A DNA stretch of 64,000 nt, taken from assembly GCA_036924285.1 (NCBI GenBank), contig JAYKYS010000011.1:5952001-6016000 (forward strand), read 5' to 3'. The notes below the pieces were generated by a model, which was not told the origin of the DNA, made no database searches, and worked only from the letters and a program-made list of their open reading frames with translations. This DNA comes from Asterella californica (taxonomy: Eukaryota; Streptophyta; Marchantiopsida; Marchantiales; Aytoniaceae). The position numbers were made by a program, and so were the translations under genes. This document shows, piece after piece, positions 36,040 through 47,300 of this stretch; within the stretch, counting starts at the first letter, position 1; each line of letters starts with the position of its first letter.

Positions 36040-38461
36040 TGCACACGGTATCGTATAACATGTTTTTCTGTCTAGGAATACACTAGGTATATGGCTGTGC
36101 AGAGGTATGTGGATTGACAAGGGTGGATCTAGATCTGGATGTTTCCACTCAAATGTTTCACTATCTACTCTTCTAGCCCGAGTGACCTTGTATCTGCTCG
36201 GCTCAAGTTTACAGCTTGCTAGATCCAAGGTTACGTATAGGTTGCATAAACTTGTGTTACAAACAGATCTTTTGTACTCTAACTAAAAGTACTCAGCTAT
36301 GTACTATCTAACTAAAGTTATTCCTTTATATCACTGGAAGCATGACTTCTGAAATAGCTCCCCAGCGATGCTAACTGCCCATCAATCCAACTATCACAAC
36401 TTCATAGTACAACCAGAAGATGCTATAAGATCACTCAATCAACTTGATAGAGTATCGATACAACTTGCTGTACACCTTGGCCTATCAAGCATTCCAGCAA
36501 GGTAAAGCATGCATGCTTCAAGGCACTACTCAGATCTCAATATAGCACCAACAGCGGTAATACCTAGCAGCTCCGAGAACCCAAACAGCGGCTTAAGATT
36601 CATGACGACTCCGTTCTCCTTCATCACCAAGAGCTGAATTCAGCCCCACACCCTCCAATGTCGAGTTGTATGCAGGCATGGTAGTTTCAGCAACAAACTC
36701 CTCTCCAAATTGCTCGAAAATGACCAAAATGACAATAGATGATACCGAAAAACCCGAAATTGCTAATAACAGAAGTATCTTCAACTTTGAGACCTCAGTC
36801 CTCCCAAACCAGTCGACCAATTATGATCAAACTTCACATGAAGCTTGATTTGATCCTTCACTCCTACCCTGAACAATTTTCAGGTCGAAATCTTAAACCA
36901 ATTCTCAGATATGGATCAAACCGTAATCTGTGCTAACTTAAGAGCTTTACAGACCCAAGTACATTTGATCCAAGATTCTGAACAAACTACTCGACCATTT
37001 GAGGTGAAACTTTCCAAGTATCTTACTGATAAGACATGCTTCAATCCTGGAAAGTTTCACTCAGAAATTCGACTCAGAACTTAAGCAATAGCAAACTATG
37101 CATGACTATCACAGTTTGCTGTTTTCGTCTTATCCCGTCTGCACTTCTCAACTTCAATCGGTCGGTTCAGAATCCAAATAGATCAAGAACCTGATGAAAT
37201 TGATATCAAAACGACCAGCACGTCATCAGCTCTCCAACCCAACAGACAGCTCCTCAAAACTCTTCGCGAGTCTCTCGAAACAACCAGAAACGTAGCGGTA
37301 GGTATGAATTGCACTCCCCTCTACTCAATCGATCATAACACGCTCATCCTTCCATCAAATCGATCGATTCTTCAGCCCGGATTGTAGCCCCGGTCGAGAG
37401 CTCTCCAACCATACCCTTCGTTTCGCGAATGGACCTCTGAAGCCTCCGAAACCTCTAGAAACCACAAAAACGTCTCGAGGATCAACTAGAACACCATTGG
37501 TCCAAAAGTGGACCAATAAGAGCAAAAGAGCTTTACTTTTTGTCTTTTCTCCTCTTAACTTTTCCCTTAGAACGAATTTTTACTCCCAAGGAGACATAAG
37601 ACATCAACAAGATTCTAAGACCTCAAAAAAACCTTCAGATATGTCGATGGATTCTTCACGGTCCATAATTACATAAAAGCGCTCAACCAGAATGAAAACG
37701 ATTGAGTCGCAGACTAATACAACGTCAATATTACAACCTGGAAACGTTTTACAATAAAAGGTACGACAAAAGGAAATGGTGAAGCTATCACTCAATTGTA
37801 ATATTCTTGCCCGAAGTTTCTCACGATCCAAGCCCCATGATTGATCTTCGGTCTGCAATGACATTGGACATCAACTCAAAGGTTGAAAGGGACGTTCGAT
37901 GGATAGTTGAGATCCATTGTTCCTCACAACAAAATGTACACCGTCATATCCCAAGTCTCTCCGTATGTTACGATCGGAAGGATCATCGAAAGCTGTAACT
38001 CCATCACTCTTCCCATGAATTCATCGCCAAAGTATGCAACTAACCACTGTCGAAAGTGATCGCGGTGGATGCAATGAAGCTTGATGTGAAACGGATTCGG
38101 GAAAGGAAGATCCGGAGCCGGTAACAAACCTCCGTCCATAACCACAACTCCTGCAGTTCTTCACTCCTCCATGCAGACCACCGAGAACCCCCACGAATCA
38201 TCCGCTGAGAGAGAATACCGTATGAATCTTCGACCCACCATTTTATACACAAATGCGACGACAAGGACCACTGAAGTGAACGCGCAGAGATCTATGACTT
38301 GGCACATTCCTCTACCGTGCGATCACTTAAACAGATAATCACAAACGTGGCACTCATCACACCATTCGATGAGTTACGCGATACGGTTCACGAAACACAG
38401 AAAAGAAACACAACATAGGTTACACAAGAATTTCACACAAGAACCGAACCACAACACGACA
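36040..38461 (-). mobile_element. 2.4-kb LTR-like insertion (possible solo LTR) in family B copy 1
   Basis: Splits the family B reading frame between ...caacttctgc and gaagaagctactc, sequence that is contiguous in the copy near 57640. On the minus strand it starts TGTCGTGTTGTGG, similar to the start of the family A LTR, and ends GTGTGCA. Its first ~250 bp match 29994-30250 and include a TATA-like box. No long ORF is present, so a solo LTR of a long-LTR element is likely. No target duplication was found. Confidence 0.55.
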
Positions 38462-38469
38462 ATGGGAAG

Positions 38470-39560
38470 AAGCTACTCTTCTCATCTTCCGGGGTGGAAG
38501 ATTTCTCCCCATGGTAGAAGCGGTCCTCTTCACTGCGCTTCCCCGCATCGCAGTAGGAGTATCCATCCATCCTACGTCTTCTGGAGTCTTCGGAAGACTC
38601 CCTGGTGTTGCAAAAGCGGTCTTCTGCTCCGGTCGGGTACTCAGCAGTTCTTCCGCCGAGTCAGACTCTGATCCTGAATGTATGAGGAGGTGGTCTTCCT
38701 AGGTACACTTCTAAGACCCATCTTCCTTAGAGGCGTGGCGTCTTCCGATCCACTGGAGTCGTCTTCCCTCACCAGAAGCGTCTTTTGATGAGAGCCGAGC
38801 CTCAGCTGCGGCATCAGAGTGGGAGGGGGAGTTGCGGCTGCTGCTCGGTCATCTTCTTCCGAGGTCTCCTCCTTCGTCTCAGGTTGCGTTGTCGGTCCAT
38901 ACTTCACCAACTACCCTTCCGTGAGATCCCCCATGGCTACATACAAGTAACAGAGGAAAGGTGTCAAGTGTCCTCCCGCCGAGGTACCCAAGTACGCTAG
39001 CTCCGCCTGTACATATATGTGGAAGAATGAGCCCAGTTGACGGGCACTCCCTCATCTCACACTGCTTCCAGGAACTCTACGTCCTGATCTTCAAGGTACG
39101 TCGTCTTCTGCGCTTTCCTCTTGGGAAAGAGATGCAGAAACAGCTTCGCCAGAAATCACTTCTTCGACTCCCAGTAAGATTTGATCTTCCACCCATTCCT
39201 TCCCTGCCTGTCGTCCAGGAAGAGACAAGTTGTGCTTCCAAGCACATGCCACTCACTCACGATCCTGGCAAGATCTTCTTCTGGAGCCAATACCCTCGGT
39301 CCTCGGATTCTGGCCTGTGGAAGGCCCTACGCCACCAATCTTCAGTCCAGGAAGATGGTCTTCCTCGAGCTACTCCTGCCTTCGCAGGTATGCAGGTGAT
39401 AAGGCTGTCCAAACCTCCTCCACAAGTCCTTGGTCGGCGAGGTTCCAATCCCACAGGAAGAAGTCGAGACCTAACTCCTTGAGAAAGGGTGTGGTCTCGG
39501 CCAACTCTGCTGCCGGTAGCACCAACCCTCGAGGATGCATCGACATACTGGAAGATCTGT
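38470..39560 (-). pseudogene. Family B protein, N-terminal half (broken)
   Basis: Homologous to 52271-53040 and 57640-58740. Reading minus, it starts near 39540 (MHPRGLVL in the copies) and contains a segment which, in the 58-kb copy, reads EVINWGAFFHVYIH and GGHLTPFFCYLYV. That pattern resembles plant transposon-associated Gag-like proteins. Multiple stops and frameshifts interrupt it in this copy. The function is unknown. Confidence 0.5.
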
Positions 39561-40427
39561 TGCACTAAGCCACACGCACTTATTGTGAGCTGAAGGCTCA
39601 GTCCTTCCCAAGTGCCCACAGTCTAGCTTCTACTTCTCAGAAGACGAAACTAGTCTTCCAGAAGACAGCTACTCCGTCTTCCGAGATTCTAACAGTACTT
39701 CCTAGATAACTCTCGTCTTCCGAGCTATATCTAAACAATCATAACTAAGCAAGGCCTCGTATGGATTCCTAAGAAGACAACCCACCTTGGATTACATCCT
39801 ACTTCCTATCAGAAGATACAAGATTCACGAATCGTAGAGTGCATAACAGGTTCAGAAGATGGTTGCGGGCTCCTGCGGTGACAGTGGCCTCTAGGAAGAC
39901 TCCCAAGACAGCTTCCGATTCAAGGTCTTTCTCGGAAGACCTCCCGAAGTCAAGCTTCCCTTCACTGGTCTCACCTGTCTTCTTCTTCCTACGTGCAATC
40001 TATCCTCACAACAGACTCAAGACATTTGCACTCTGTTCTTCTGACTTCTCACCTCTCATACACACTCAGAAGAAGCTTGCTGCATGATGGGAAGACATGA
40101 CCCTCAACCATTCTCTCCAGATTCTGCAAGCAAGACTTCTCACGACTCTCTCCTAAGTTCGGGAAGAAGAAGGAATGGGCTGCTATGAGTCGGACAGAAG
40201 AGACCCGAAATAGACCCTCACGTCTTCTCGTGCATTTTGCCAGCCATTCCAGTCTTCTAGTCTCTCTAGGAAGATGTGGATGGGAGAAGCTTGGAAGATC
40301 GGGAGGCACAGGCCTAGTTCCCGATTTCCAACTTCTCGAAATAACAAAACAACTCACCATGCCACCCAGGATTCGTACCAAGCCTCTCTTAACACAAAAC
40401 CCAAGCAAATCCACTCTTGATACGAAT

Positions 40428-40505
40428 TGTATACAGTCGACTTCCGAAGACAGTCTTTCGAAGATGTCAGGCTTCCGAAGATGTTCCAATCTCAGAAGCG
40501 TCTAT
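40428..40505 (-). repeat. Last ~78 bp of a family B LTR
   Basis: Ends TGTATACA, followed by ATTCGTATCAAGAG, as at the leader start of the other family B copies. Its other side is joined directly to a family A gag at 40506 rather than to the rest of an LTR. The missing ~1.03 kb of LTR is found at 61828-62860 in opposite orientation. Confidence 0.7.
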
Positions 40506-41855
40506 TTCAGAAGGTACTTGAGCAGTTTTCTTCTCAGCAGTCCTATCTAACAACGTAGGACTAGAAGAAACTTCAATGTGACCGGCATATACATCAGGAT
40601 TTACCGGTGGTGCCATCAATGCATGTACAGTTGCAGCAGCTGTAATCTGAGGCAAACTTCTCATGCCTCCTCGTCCAAACTGCGTGCTTAGCGGCTCTCC
40701 AGTAGAAGAAAGGTGTAGCCTACCGTTCTGGTAGCGAACCACACCATCTCGCAGAGCAGCCGTGAGCTCTTGACAGTCCCCTCGGAGATGATCTTGACTG
40801 TCACACCAGATACATCTACGAACAGGAGCACCTCCTGGACGTGCAGCAGCAGGCGCCGGCGGCTGCTCTCTCTGCAATCCAGCTAGCTCCACCTTCAGTT
40901 CTCTCATCTGCCGAATCAGGTCTTCGATCTGGTTCTGCTGTCCATGGTTCTCTGCAGGTCTCTGAACCGGTGCCCTTTGTGCAGGAACTGGCACCACTGG
41001 TATCAAAGGTACTGCAGCCGGTACAACAGGTCTAGGAGCCGGAGTCGGAGGTTGCTGTACTTGAGGAGCAGCACGAGGTTGAAAGGCCACTTCTGCAAGC
41101 GGACGTCCTCCCACGGCCACTCTTCCTCGTCTCTGTCTTGTTAGTACAACAACGGCGTCCTCGACTCTTCCCCAATCCATAGTAACTCCTCCTTCAGCCG
41201 ATCGGTCAGCCAACATAAAGCATAACCGATCTGCCGTAGCATCATCGGTAGCTTGCAGAAAAAGTTCAATTCTCCTAGCGTCTAGAGTTATGCGCTCTAG
41301 AGTTGAGAGTTGTCGGTATCTCCGATCAAACTCTCTTAACATCTCATTCAGACTCATCATACGACCAGGTTGCTGCTCAACCCAGTCTAGAAACGTTCTT
41401 CTAGTGACTCTCTCTGAATCTTCTTCGAGAAACTCCTCTCGAAGAGATCGCTCAAAACTCATCCAGACTCCAAGGTTTCTTCTCTGTACATCCCTAACCT
41501 GGTCCCGCAACTCAGGGATTACAGCTAACTCGAAACTCCCTATCATCTCAGCATCCGTAACTCTAACCAGTTCCATCTCTCCTCTGTATTCACGCAGATA
41601 CCTAGAAATATCTCTACCATCAAATCTGCCACATCTATTCACTATCGCTTGCAAAGCTTTGGTAGATCTCAACTCACCCCCTCCAACGACCGGATGTTGT
41701 TGGACCAGGGCCGCAAGCGTCTTCAAGATCTCAGCTGTATCGAGACCAGATGCAGATGTCGTAGCAGTCGCAGATGCAACAGCAGGTGCTGCAGCAAACG
41801 TCGATGCAGCAACCGTAGAGGTAGCACCAGCAGCGCTTCCGCTCTTCCGATCCAT
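40506..41855 (-). pseudogene. Family A Gag, 5' part (450 codons, truncated by rearrangement)
   Basis: From ATG 41855 the frame is open without a stop to the breakpoint at 40506. The leader is low-complexity Ala/Ser/Thr, followed by a conserved capsid-like region (FDGRDISRYLREYRGEMEL, then DWVEQQPGRMMSLNEMLREF), a Pro/Gln-rich linker and a zinc knuckle CIWCDSQDHLRGDC (CX2CX4HX4C) near 40780-40820. At 40506 it passes into family B LTR sequence, adding 14 unrelated codons before a stop. The natural continuation is found on the plus strand from 62861. This is the best-preserved Gag in the window. Confidence 0.85.
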
Positions 41856-41904
41856 CTTCTTCTTCTTCTTAGAACTCAACTCCACGATCAATCACCCCAA
41901 GAAG

Positions 41905-41923
41905 CCTCTCAGTGGAAGAACCA
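41905..41923 (-). promoter_or_regulatory. Family A primer-binding site (copy at 40.5-43.6 kb)
   Basis: TGGTTCTTCCACTGAGAGG begins 3 nt after the LTR end TACA, where reverse transcription primes. The first bases, TGG, fit the CCA end of a tRNA. The other copy reads TGGTGCTTCCACTGAGAGG at 50536-50518. The complementary tRNA was not recognised. Confidence 0.6.
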
Positions 41924-41926
41924 GAT

Positions 41927-43633
41927 TGTATGTCGAGGCGAGAGTTTTCTGGGAAGGGCGAACCTTCTAGCTGTGATACGATCGTGAAGAGGAGGACAAA
42001 ACCCACACACGAAATACGGACCGCAAGAAACCACACCACCACGTTCTCGATCTGACCAAGATAAAACACACGTCGTGCAAGTAGATCTTCAACTCCAGAT
42101 CATTCAGATTGCAAAGCTCACGTTCAGTAACTCAGAATATCAGAAAACTGCTCCTGTGAAGCACCAGCGCGTTCACCTAGAAGCTTCCCGTTTTCTTTTC
42201 AGAAAGTATGCGTACAAGTTCTTGGTCTCCTCTCTACTCGATTCTGCTCTCTACTCTCAATCTCCCGATGTCAAAACTCTGATCAGTCAGAAAATCTCCT
42301 CCTAGCTCTTCGATTCCCTCTACTCGATAGCTCCCGCACGGTAAACTCTACACTGCTCGATGATCGACAGACTGCGATAATGCCATAATTCGTGACAATG
42401 GACTGAGAATTCTTTCACTCCGGAGTACACCCCTCTAGGTTTTCCTTCACCCTACGTAACCTTCAGTGTCACCTGGCAGGGGTAAAAGACGCCCTAAACA
42501 GATGGCAGCAGAAAAATAAATCACTGATAATATATCTACACGTAAGAAGACTATTTCACTAAGCTTCGCAGATTCATCTGTACGGATGGTCGCCGACTTG
42601 GCTGTACAGTCAGCATCTGACACCTCCACTCTTAGTAACTCCACCACGGCTACCTCTGGCCACCGGAATCACCTCGTTCTGACACGTGGAGCCCGAGTTA
42701 TCATCATTGTCGTTTCCTGGCCCCCTTAAACTTCGAAGTGCCGTAAGTATTGCCTCAGGTATCAGTTTCACTTGATTTTTCGACCCAAGTGAATAATATT
42801 TCGAACTCTACATTTTTCTACAAAAGAATTGGTACCGACTTGGAGTATCTTTGATGCCATCTCGCTACCCCAGGACTTAGAGAGCCGCAACCGAATTCGT
42901 ACTAATTACCCCGCCAACCCGAAGGTGAGAGGTCCATTTCAAAACCCGGTGGTAATCTCTCTCTAGCATCCACACTAGGTGACTGCACTAGTGCAGGGGT
43001 AGACCGAGGCGTCCCGCATTCACGGTACGTTTAAGGGACATCTGGTGTCCCGCCCCTAGGCAACTTGGTGCCCCTCATATTCCCCCGAAGGGGCCAGTCT
43101 ACTCCAAGCCGGTTGTGAGTCTGAAGGGATTTGATCCGGAGACCTCCTCCCTATAAGTTTCTCAGCTACACCACGGAAGCTGATCTCACAACTGGTTTTG
43201 AAGACCAGTTTCTAAGCTAATATGCTAGAAAGCTGCGGTATTTCGTCTTTCCTTTGCTAACACGAAGTGCCATAACTTTCTCTAGACATGCTCTTTTTGT
43301 ACATTTCGAATTTTAATCAAATACTGCATACTACAATCTACATGGGAAAAATCTAAAAGGTATCTTTCGAACTCACTCAGATTTATGGTAAAATTCTCGG
43401 TATCAGAAATCTTGTTGAAGAACCCCAAGTTACTTTTCGCCTGCAACTCCGTTGCAACTTTTGAACATACCACGGTGATCAGCGCGACGAGACCTACGCC
43501 GTGGTGTTTTCAGATTTTCGAATGCACACTTCCTCCAGAATCGACTTCTCTGAAGTCTTAACTTCACTCAGAGAGACTAACTCCTAACTGAGAAGTGAAT
43601 TATTCACTATGTGGAATAATTCACATCACGACA
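41927..43633 (-). repeat. Family A LTR, complete copy (1,707 bp)
   Basis: Starts TGTCGTGATGTG at 43633 and ends GACATACA at 41927. It matches the LTR at 50540-52270 along its length. It carries a terminal 11-bp palindrome, a pol III box-bearing tRNA-like segment (43109-43195), and hairpins at 43030-43100. It is followed by the primer-binding site and the gag at 41855, so it is the 5' LTR of that copy. Confidence 0.88.
43109..43195 (-). ncRNA. tRNA-like, SINE-head-like segment, copy 1
   Basis: On the minus strand the A-box match TGGTGTAGCTG (43173-43163) fits TRGYNNARNNG and the B-box match GATCAAATC (43136-43128) fits GWTCRANNC. The whole can fold as a closed multi-hairpin: an outer 11-bp stem (one mismatch) enclosing TCAGCT/AGCTGA, GGAG/CTCC and GGAT/ATCC hairpins. 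The order is like that of a tRNA-derived SINE head. Transcription is not shown. Confidence 0.5.
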
Positions 43634-44241
43634 ACGTTTAAGGGACATCTAGTGTCCCGCCCCTAGGCAACTTGGTGCCCCTCATATTCCCCCGAAGGGG
43701 CCAGCCTCCTCCAAGCCGGTTGTGAGTCTGAAGGGATTTGATCCGGAGACCTCCTCCCTACAAGTTTCTCAGCTACACCACGGAAGCTGATCTCACAACT
43801 GGTTTTGAAGACCAGTTTCTAAGCTAATATGCTAGAAAGCTGCGGTATTTCGTCTTTCCTTTGCTAACACGAAGTGCCATAACTTTCTCTAAACATGCTC
43901 TTTTTGTACATTTCGAATTTTAAACAAATACTACATACTACAATCTACATGACAAAAATCTAAAAAGTATTTTTTGAACTCACTCTGATTTATGGTAAAT
44001 TTCCTGGTATCAGAAATCTTGTAGAAGAACCTCAAGTAACTTTTCGCCTGCAACTCCGTTTGTAACTTTTGAACATACCACGGTGATCAGCGCGACGAGA
44101 CCTACGCCGTGGTGTTTTCAGAATTTCGAATGCTCACTTCCTCCAGAATCGACTTCTCTGAGGTCTTAACTTCACTCAGAGAGACTAACTTCTAACTAAG
44201 AGGTGAATTATTCACTATGTGGAATAATTCACATCACGACA
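43634..44241 (-). repeat. Family A 3' LTR fragment (608 bp)
   Basis: Identical in layout to the first 608 bp of the family A LTR (43025-43633 and 51663-52270). On the minus strand it starts TGTCGTGATG right after the polypurine tract and stops at acgtttaaggg, where a complete LTR begins. The element at 44-52 kb thus has only a partial 3' LTR, fused to the 5' LTR of the next copy. Its tRNA-like segment is at 43716-43802. Confidence 0.85.
43716..43802 (-). ncRNA. tRNA-like, SINE-head-like segment, copy 2
   Basis: Same structure as copy 1, differing by one base: A-box match at 43780-43770, B-box match at 43743-43735. Confidence 0.5.
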
Positions 44242-44258
44242 TCCACCCCCTCCAAACC
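44242..44258 (-). promoter_or_regulatory. Family A polypurine tract
   Basis: On the minus strand GGTTTGGAGGGGGTGGA sits immediately before the LTR start TGTCGTG. This is the expected position and composition of the plus-strand primer and fixes the 5' edge of the 3' LTR. Confidence 0.85.
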
Positions 44259-44357
44259 TGCACATCCTCCGGCATGTGCCAACCTCTTCATCCTTCTGTC
44301 GTTTCATCATCATCATCACTCTCCTCCGCCTCAACCTCTTCAGTAGTCGAGACGTCT

Positions 44358-47300
44358 TCATCTCTTGCCATCCTCTAGAAAGTTGAACAAATCTACTGAT
44401 CCTCCACGTTGTTTGAACAACTTCACTCGTTTGCCAGCCACATATAGTTTCAAAGGAGTACCATCCAGCTCACGTAAACTATAAGTGGCATTCTCATAAA
44501 CATCTAACACAACATAAGGCCCGAACCATCTTCGCGAGAACTTACGAAGTGTAGAATGCTGGTTCTCCAGCGTGCTATCATACACCAGAACCCAATCACC
44601 AACACGTTGGCTATTGGCTTTGGTTGTAGTCGGTGAGTCTTGTCGAAACGCTCTTTGTTTCTGACTCGAGCCACCTTCAGTTTCTCTTGCGCCTCAGCAA
44701 GATCCTCCTCCCTTCACTCCAACTGCCTAGTTCGTAAAGCAAGGAGTGAAGTATGATCTATACCATCTTCCCACGGTAGCGTAGCCCACGTAAGAAAGTC
44801 CTCTTCAGCAGGCATGATCGGTTTCTGCCCTAACATAAGCTCAACTGGCATATAACCAGTCGTGGAACAGTGTGTAGTTCTATCAGCCCATAAAGCAAAT
44901 GGAAGTAGTCTCGGTCATTCTCTAGGCCTATCATCACATGCTTTTACCAAAGCGTGAACAATAGAAGGGTGTCCTCGCTCGCTCTTACCAATGCCTTCTG
45001 GATTCATGGCAGTAGTAAGCCGAAGCTTTACTCCATAGCGAGCAAAGAACTCCTTCGCTTCTGCACCTCTCAACTCGCCCCTATCTGCTCGTAATCTTCC
45101 GATAGATCCATAACGACAGATAATATCTTCAAGCACGAATCTACATATGTTCTCTGTAGTCTTCGTGCGCAGTGCTTGTCCCTCCACGTAGTTGGAGAGA
45201 TCCTCTCGAGCCAACACCAAGTAACGCATCCCCCATAGTCCCGGCGGCATCATCACAAGATCAAGGACCCACGAAAAATGAATACTAGACGGGTAGGTAG
45301 GTACAAGTCCATCTCTGTAACGGACTTTAGAGTAGAACTGGCAGTGCAGACACGACCCAACAAAATCCACTACGTCTTGATACAAACCCTTCCACCAGTA
45401 TCGCTCCTTCATCTTCGTGTACGTAGCCCAGACTCCACGGTGTCCAGCCCACAAGGTGTCATGAAACTCCTTCAGCAGATTCAGCTTCGTTGGTTGATCA
45501 TCCACTACTCTAGCCAACATTCCATCTCTTCTCTTCGGACGTTTCCACAGATAACCTTCACGTAGAAGGTAACCGTACGCTTTTCTTCTGATCTCCTTAA
45601 ACTCTGCATCACTCCAACCCTCTCGTCTGCATAATAAACTCAGATAGTATCCGATATCGCGGAACTTCTCCGTGTAGAACTCCTCGTAGAACGGCAGTGG
45701 TTCCAAGTCTGAAGTCTGTTGACCAACTTGGCACCAAACGTCTCTCTTCTCTTCATTTTCGACTTCTGCAAACATCTCTTCCTCATCTGTATAACGAGCC
45801 CTAGATAACATGTCTGCAACAGGGTTATCATTTCCTGCTATATTCTTTAGCTCAGGATTCATACTCCGGATATAAGCAATCCATTGTAGCATTGCTATGT
45901 CTGGAGTATTACAGTTTGCTATCATACCTAGCAAAGGCAAACAGTCTATTTCTAGTATCACACGTGCACCTATCAAGAACTCTCGGTCTACCTTCATAGC
46001 AGTAACAGCTCCCCACAACTCACGCTTCACTTGAGGATAGTTACGTTGTCTATCTGTTAAGATCCGAGCCCCAAACCTAGAAACAAACCGCATGCCTTCT
46101 GCATCTTCTTGACCGACTGCCCATCCAATCGCCTTTGGACTCGTGTCAACAATCAGTATGATAGGTCTTCCGCTCTCATAGCTAAGTCTCCTTAGTACAG
46201 GTGGAGACTTCAGAATCTCTTTCAACTGCTCCATCGTCTCGTGATGCTCTTGCCGCCAAGTAAACCTCTTCCCTTTTCTCAGAAGTGCATACAAAGGTTC
46301 GGCAATGTGTGCATAATGAGGAATACTCACACGAAAGAACACACAAGCTCCTAAGAATCGTCGAACCTCAGTGATGTTGGTACAGTCTGCTATCCTTGCT
46401 ATAGCATCTACCTTCTCTGGGTTCGGCCGTCTTCCAAAAGTACCGCATAAGTGACCAACCACCACAATCTCTGACATTCCAAAGCGAGATTTGGTACTTG
46501 ACAGAGTGAGGTGTACCTCTTCCAAGCGCATCAGAATCTTCTCCACATCTCGGATGTGGTCTGCAACGAACTTTCTGCAACCATCAACAGTCATAGTTTC
46601 GTCCTTGTCTTCCATCGGACAGCCTTTCATGGGTATATCATCAAGAAATGGGATAGTAACCTCAGGTACAAACTCTCGTAACACCTTATGCATCACGTTT
46701 GCATATGGGCTACAGAGTTTGTTGCGCCTTGAGGAAGAGTACACATCCGCATCAACCCCAAAGGTGTACGCATGGTAGTCAAGTCTCTACTCTCCAAAGC
46801 AAGCTGAAACTGATCGTAACCCGAAAACAGATCTCCAATAGAATAGATAGATCTGCCAGCAAAGGCCTCGGCTACTTCATCAACCACAGGTCCTGTTCCA
46901 ACATTTCGAATCTTGATGTTGTTAGCAGGCTGTAAGTCTTGGATGAAGCGTAAAGCTCCTGTCTTCTTAGGTACTGTGAACCATCGGCTAGAGTACGGAG
47001 CCATAGATGGTTCAAGAATATCCATCCGCATCCTCTCCTTCAGTAACTCAATCACCTTCGGTAGCAAGGCACGAGGGACTGGAATCGGCTTCAAGTCCCA
47101 AGGTAAGTGAGGAACAGTGAAGATAACCATCGGAGCTATCACACTAGGATCCACACAACCAATCTCCTCAGCTGAGAAAGAAAATGCCTTACCACGGCTA
47201 ACTATCATCTGCTCAAAAGCTCGTTTCTCCACTTCAGTCAAGAAGCCACCCCTTCCTATCTGGAGCTGCTCGAGTGTCTCTTGAGTAAACTCGTGTCCTA

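Larger units (their letters stand above)
34505..40427 (-). mobile_element. Family B element copy 1, internal region
   Basis: Minus-strand internal region of a non-autonomous-looking LTR element. After a ~80-bp LTR tail (40428-40505) come a primer-site-like TCGTATCAAGAG, a leader, the N-terminal half of the family B protein (about 39560-38470), a 2.4-kb foreign LTR-like insertion (36040-38461), and the coiled-coil C-terminal half (36030-34938). A polypurine-like end then meets an LTR at 34504. No protease, RT or integrase is visible. TTC/GAAG-rich composition runs throughout. Confidence 0.75.

Noticed and set aside
40506..41891. Start of family A Gag at 41891 or 50504
   Set aside because: Those frames would begin with TTG. 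The first ATG, inside the Lys-rich segment, is at 41855 and 50468.
41290..41970. A 226-codon plus-strand ORF (and its match at 49903-50595)
   Set aside because: It is antisense to the family A gag and its Ser/Arg/Ala-rich sequence is the mirror of conserved Gag codons.
43745..43800. A hammerhead or retrozyme-type ribozyme in the family A LTR (GCTGAGAAAC)
   Set aside because: The core CUGANGA...GAAA with three stems is not present; the match is only a short coincidence inside the tRNA-like segment.
43740..43830. A selenocysteine-tRNA-like anticodon arm (ACTGGT-CTTCAAA-ACCAGT) beside the tRNA-like segment
   Set aside because: The loop fits tRNA-Sec, but the arm lies 5' of the A box and overlaps the outer stem, so it cannot be the anticodon arm of the same cloverleaf. 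No acceptor or D arm surrounds it. It is a simple hairpin.
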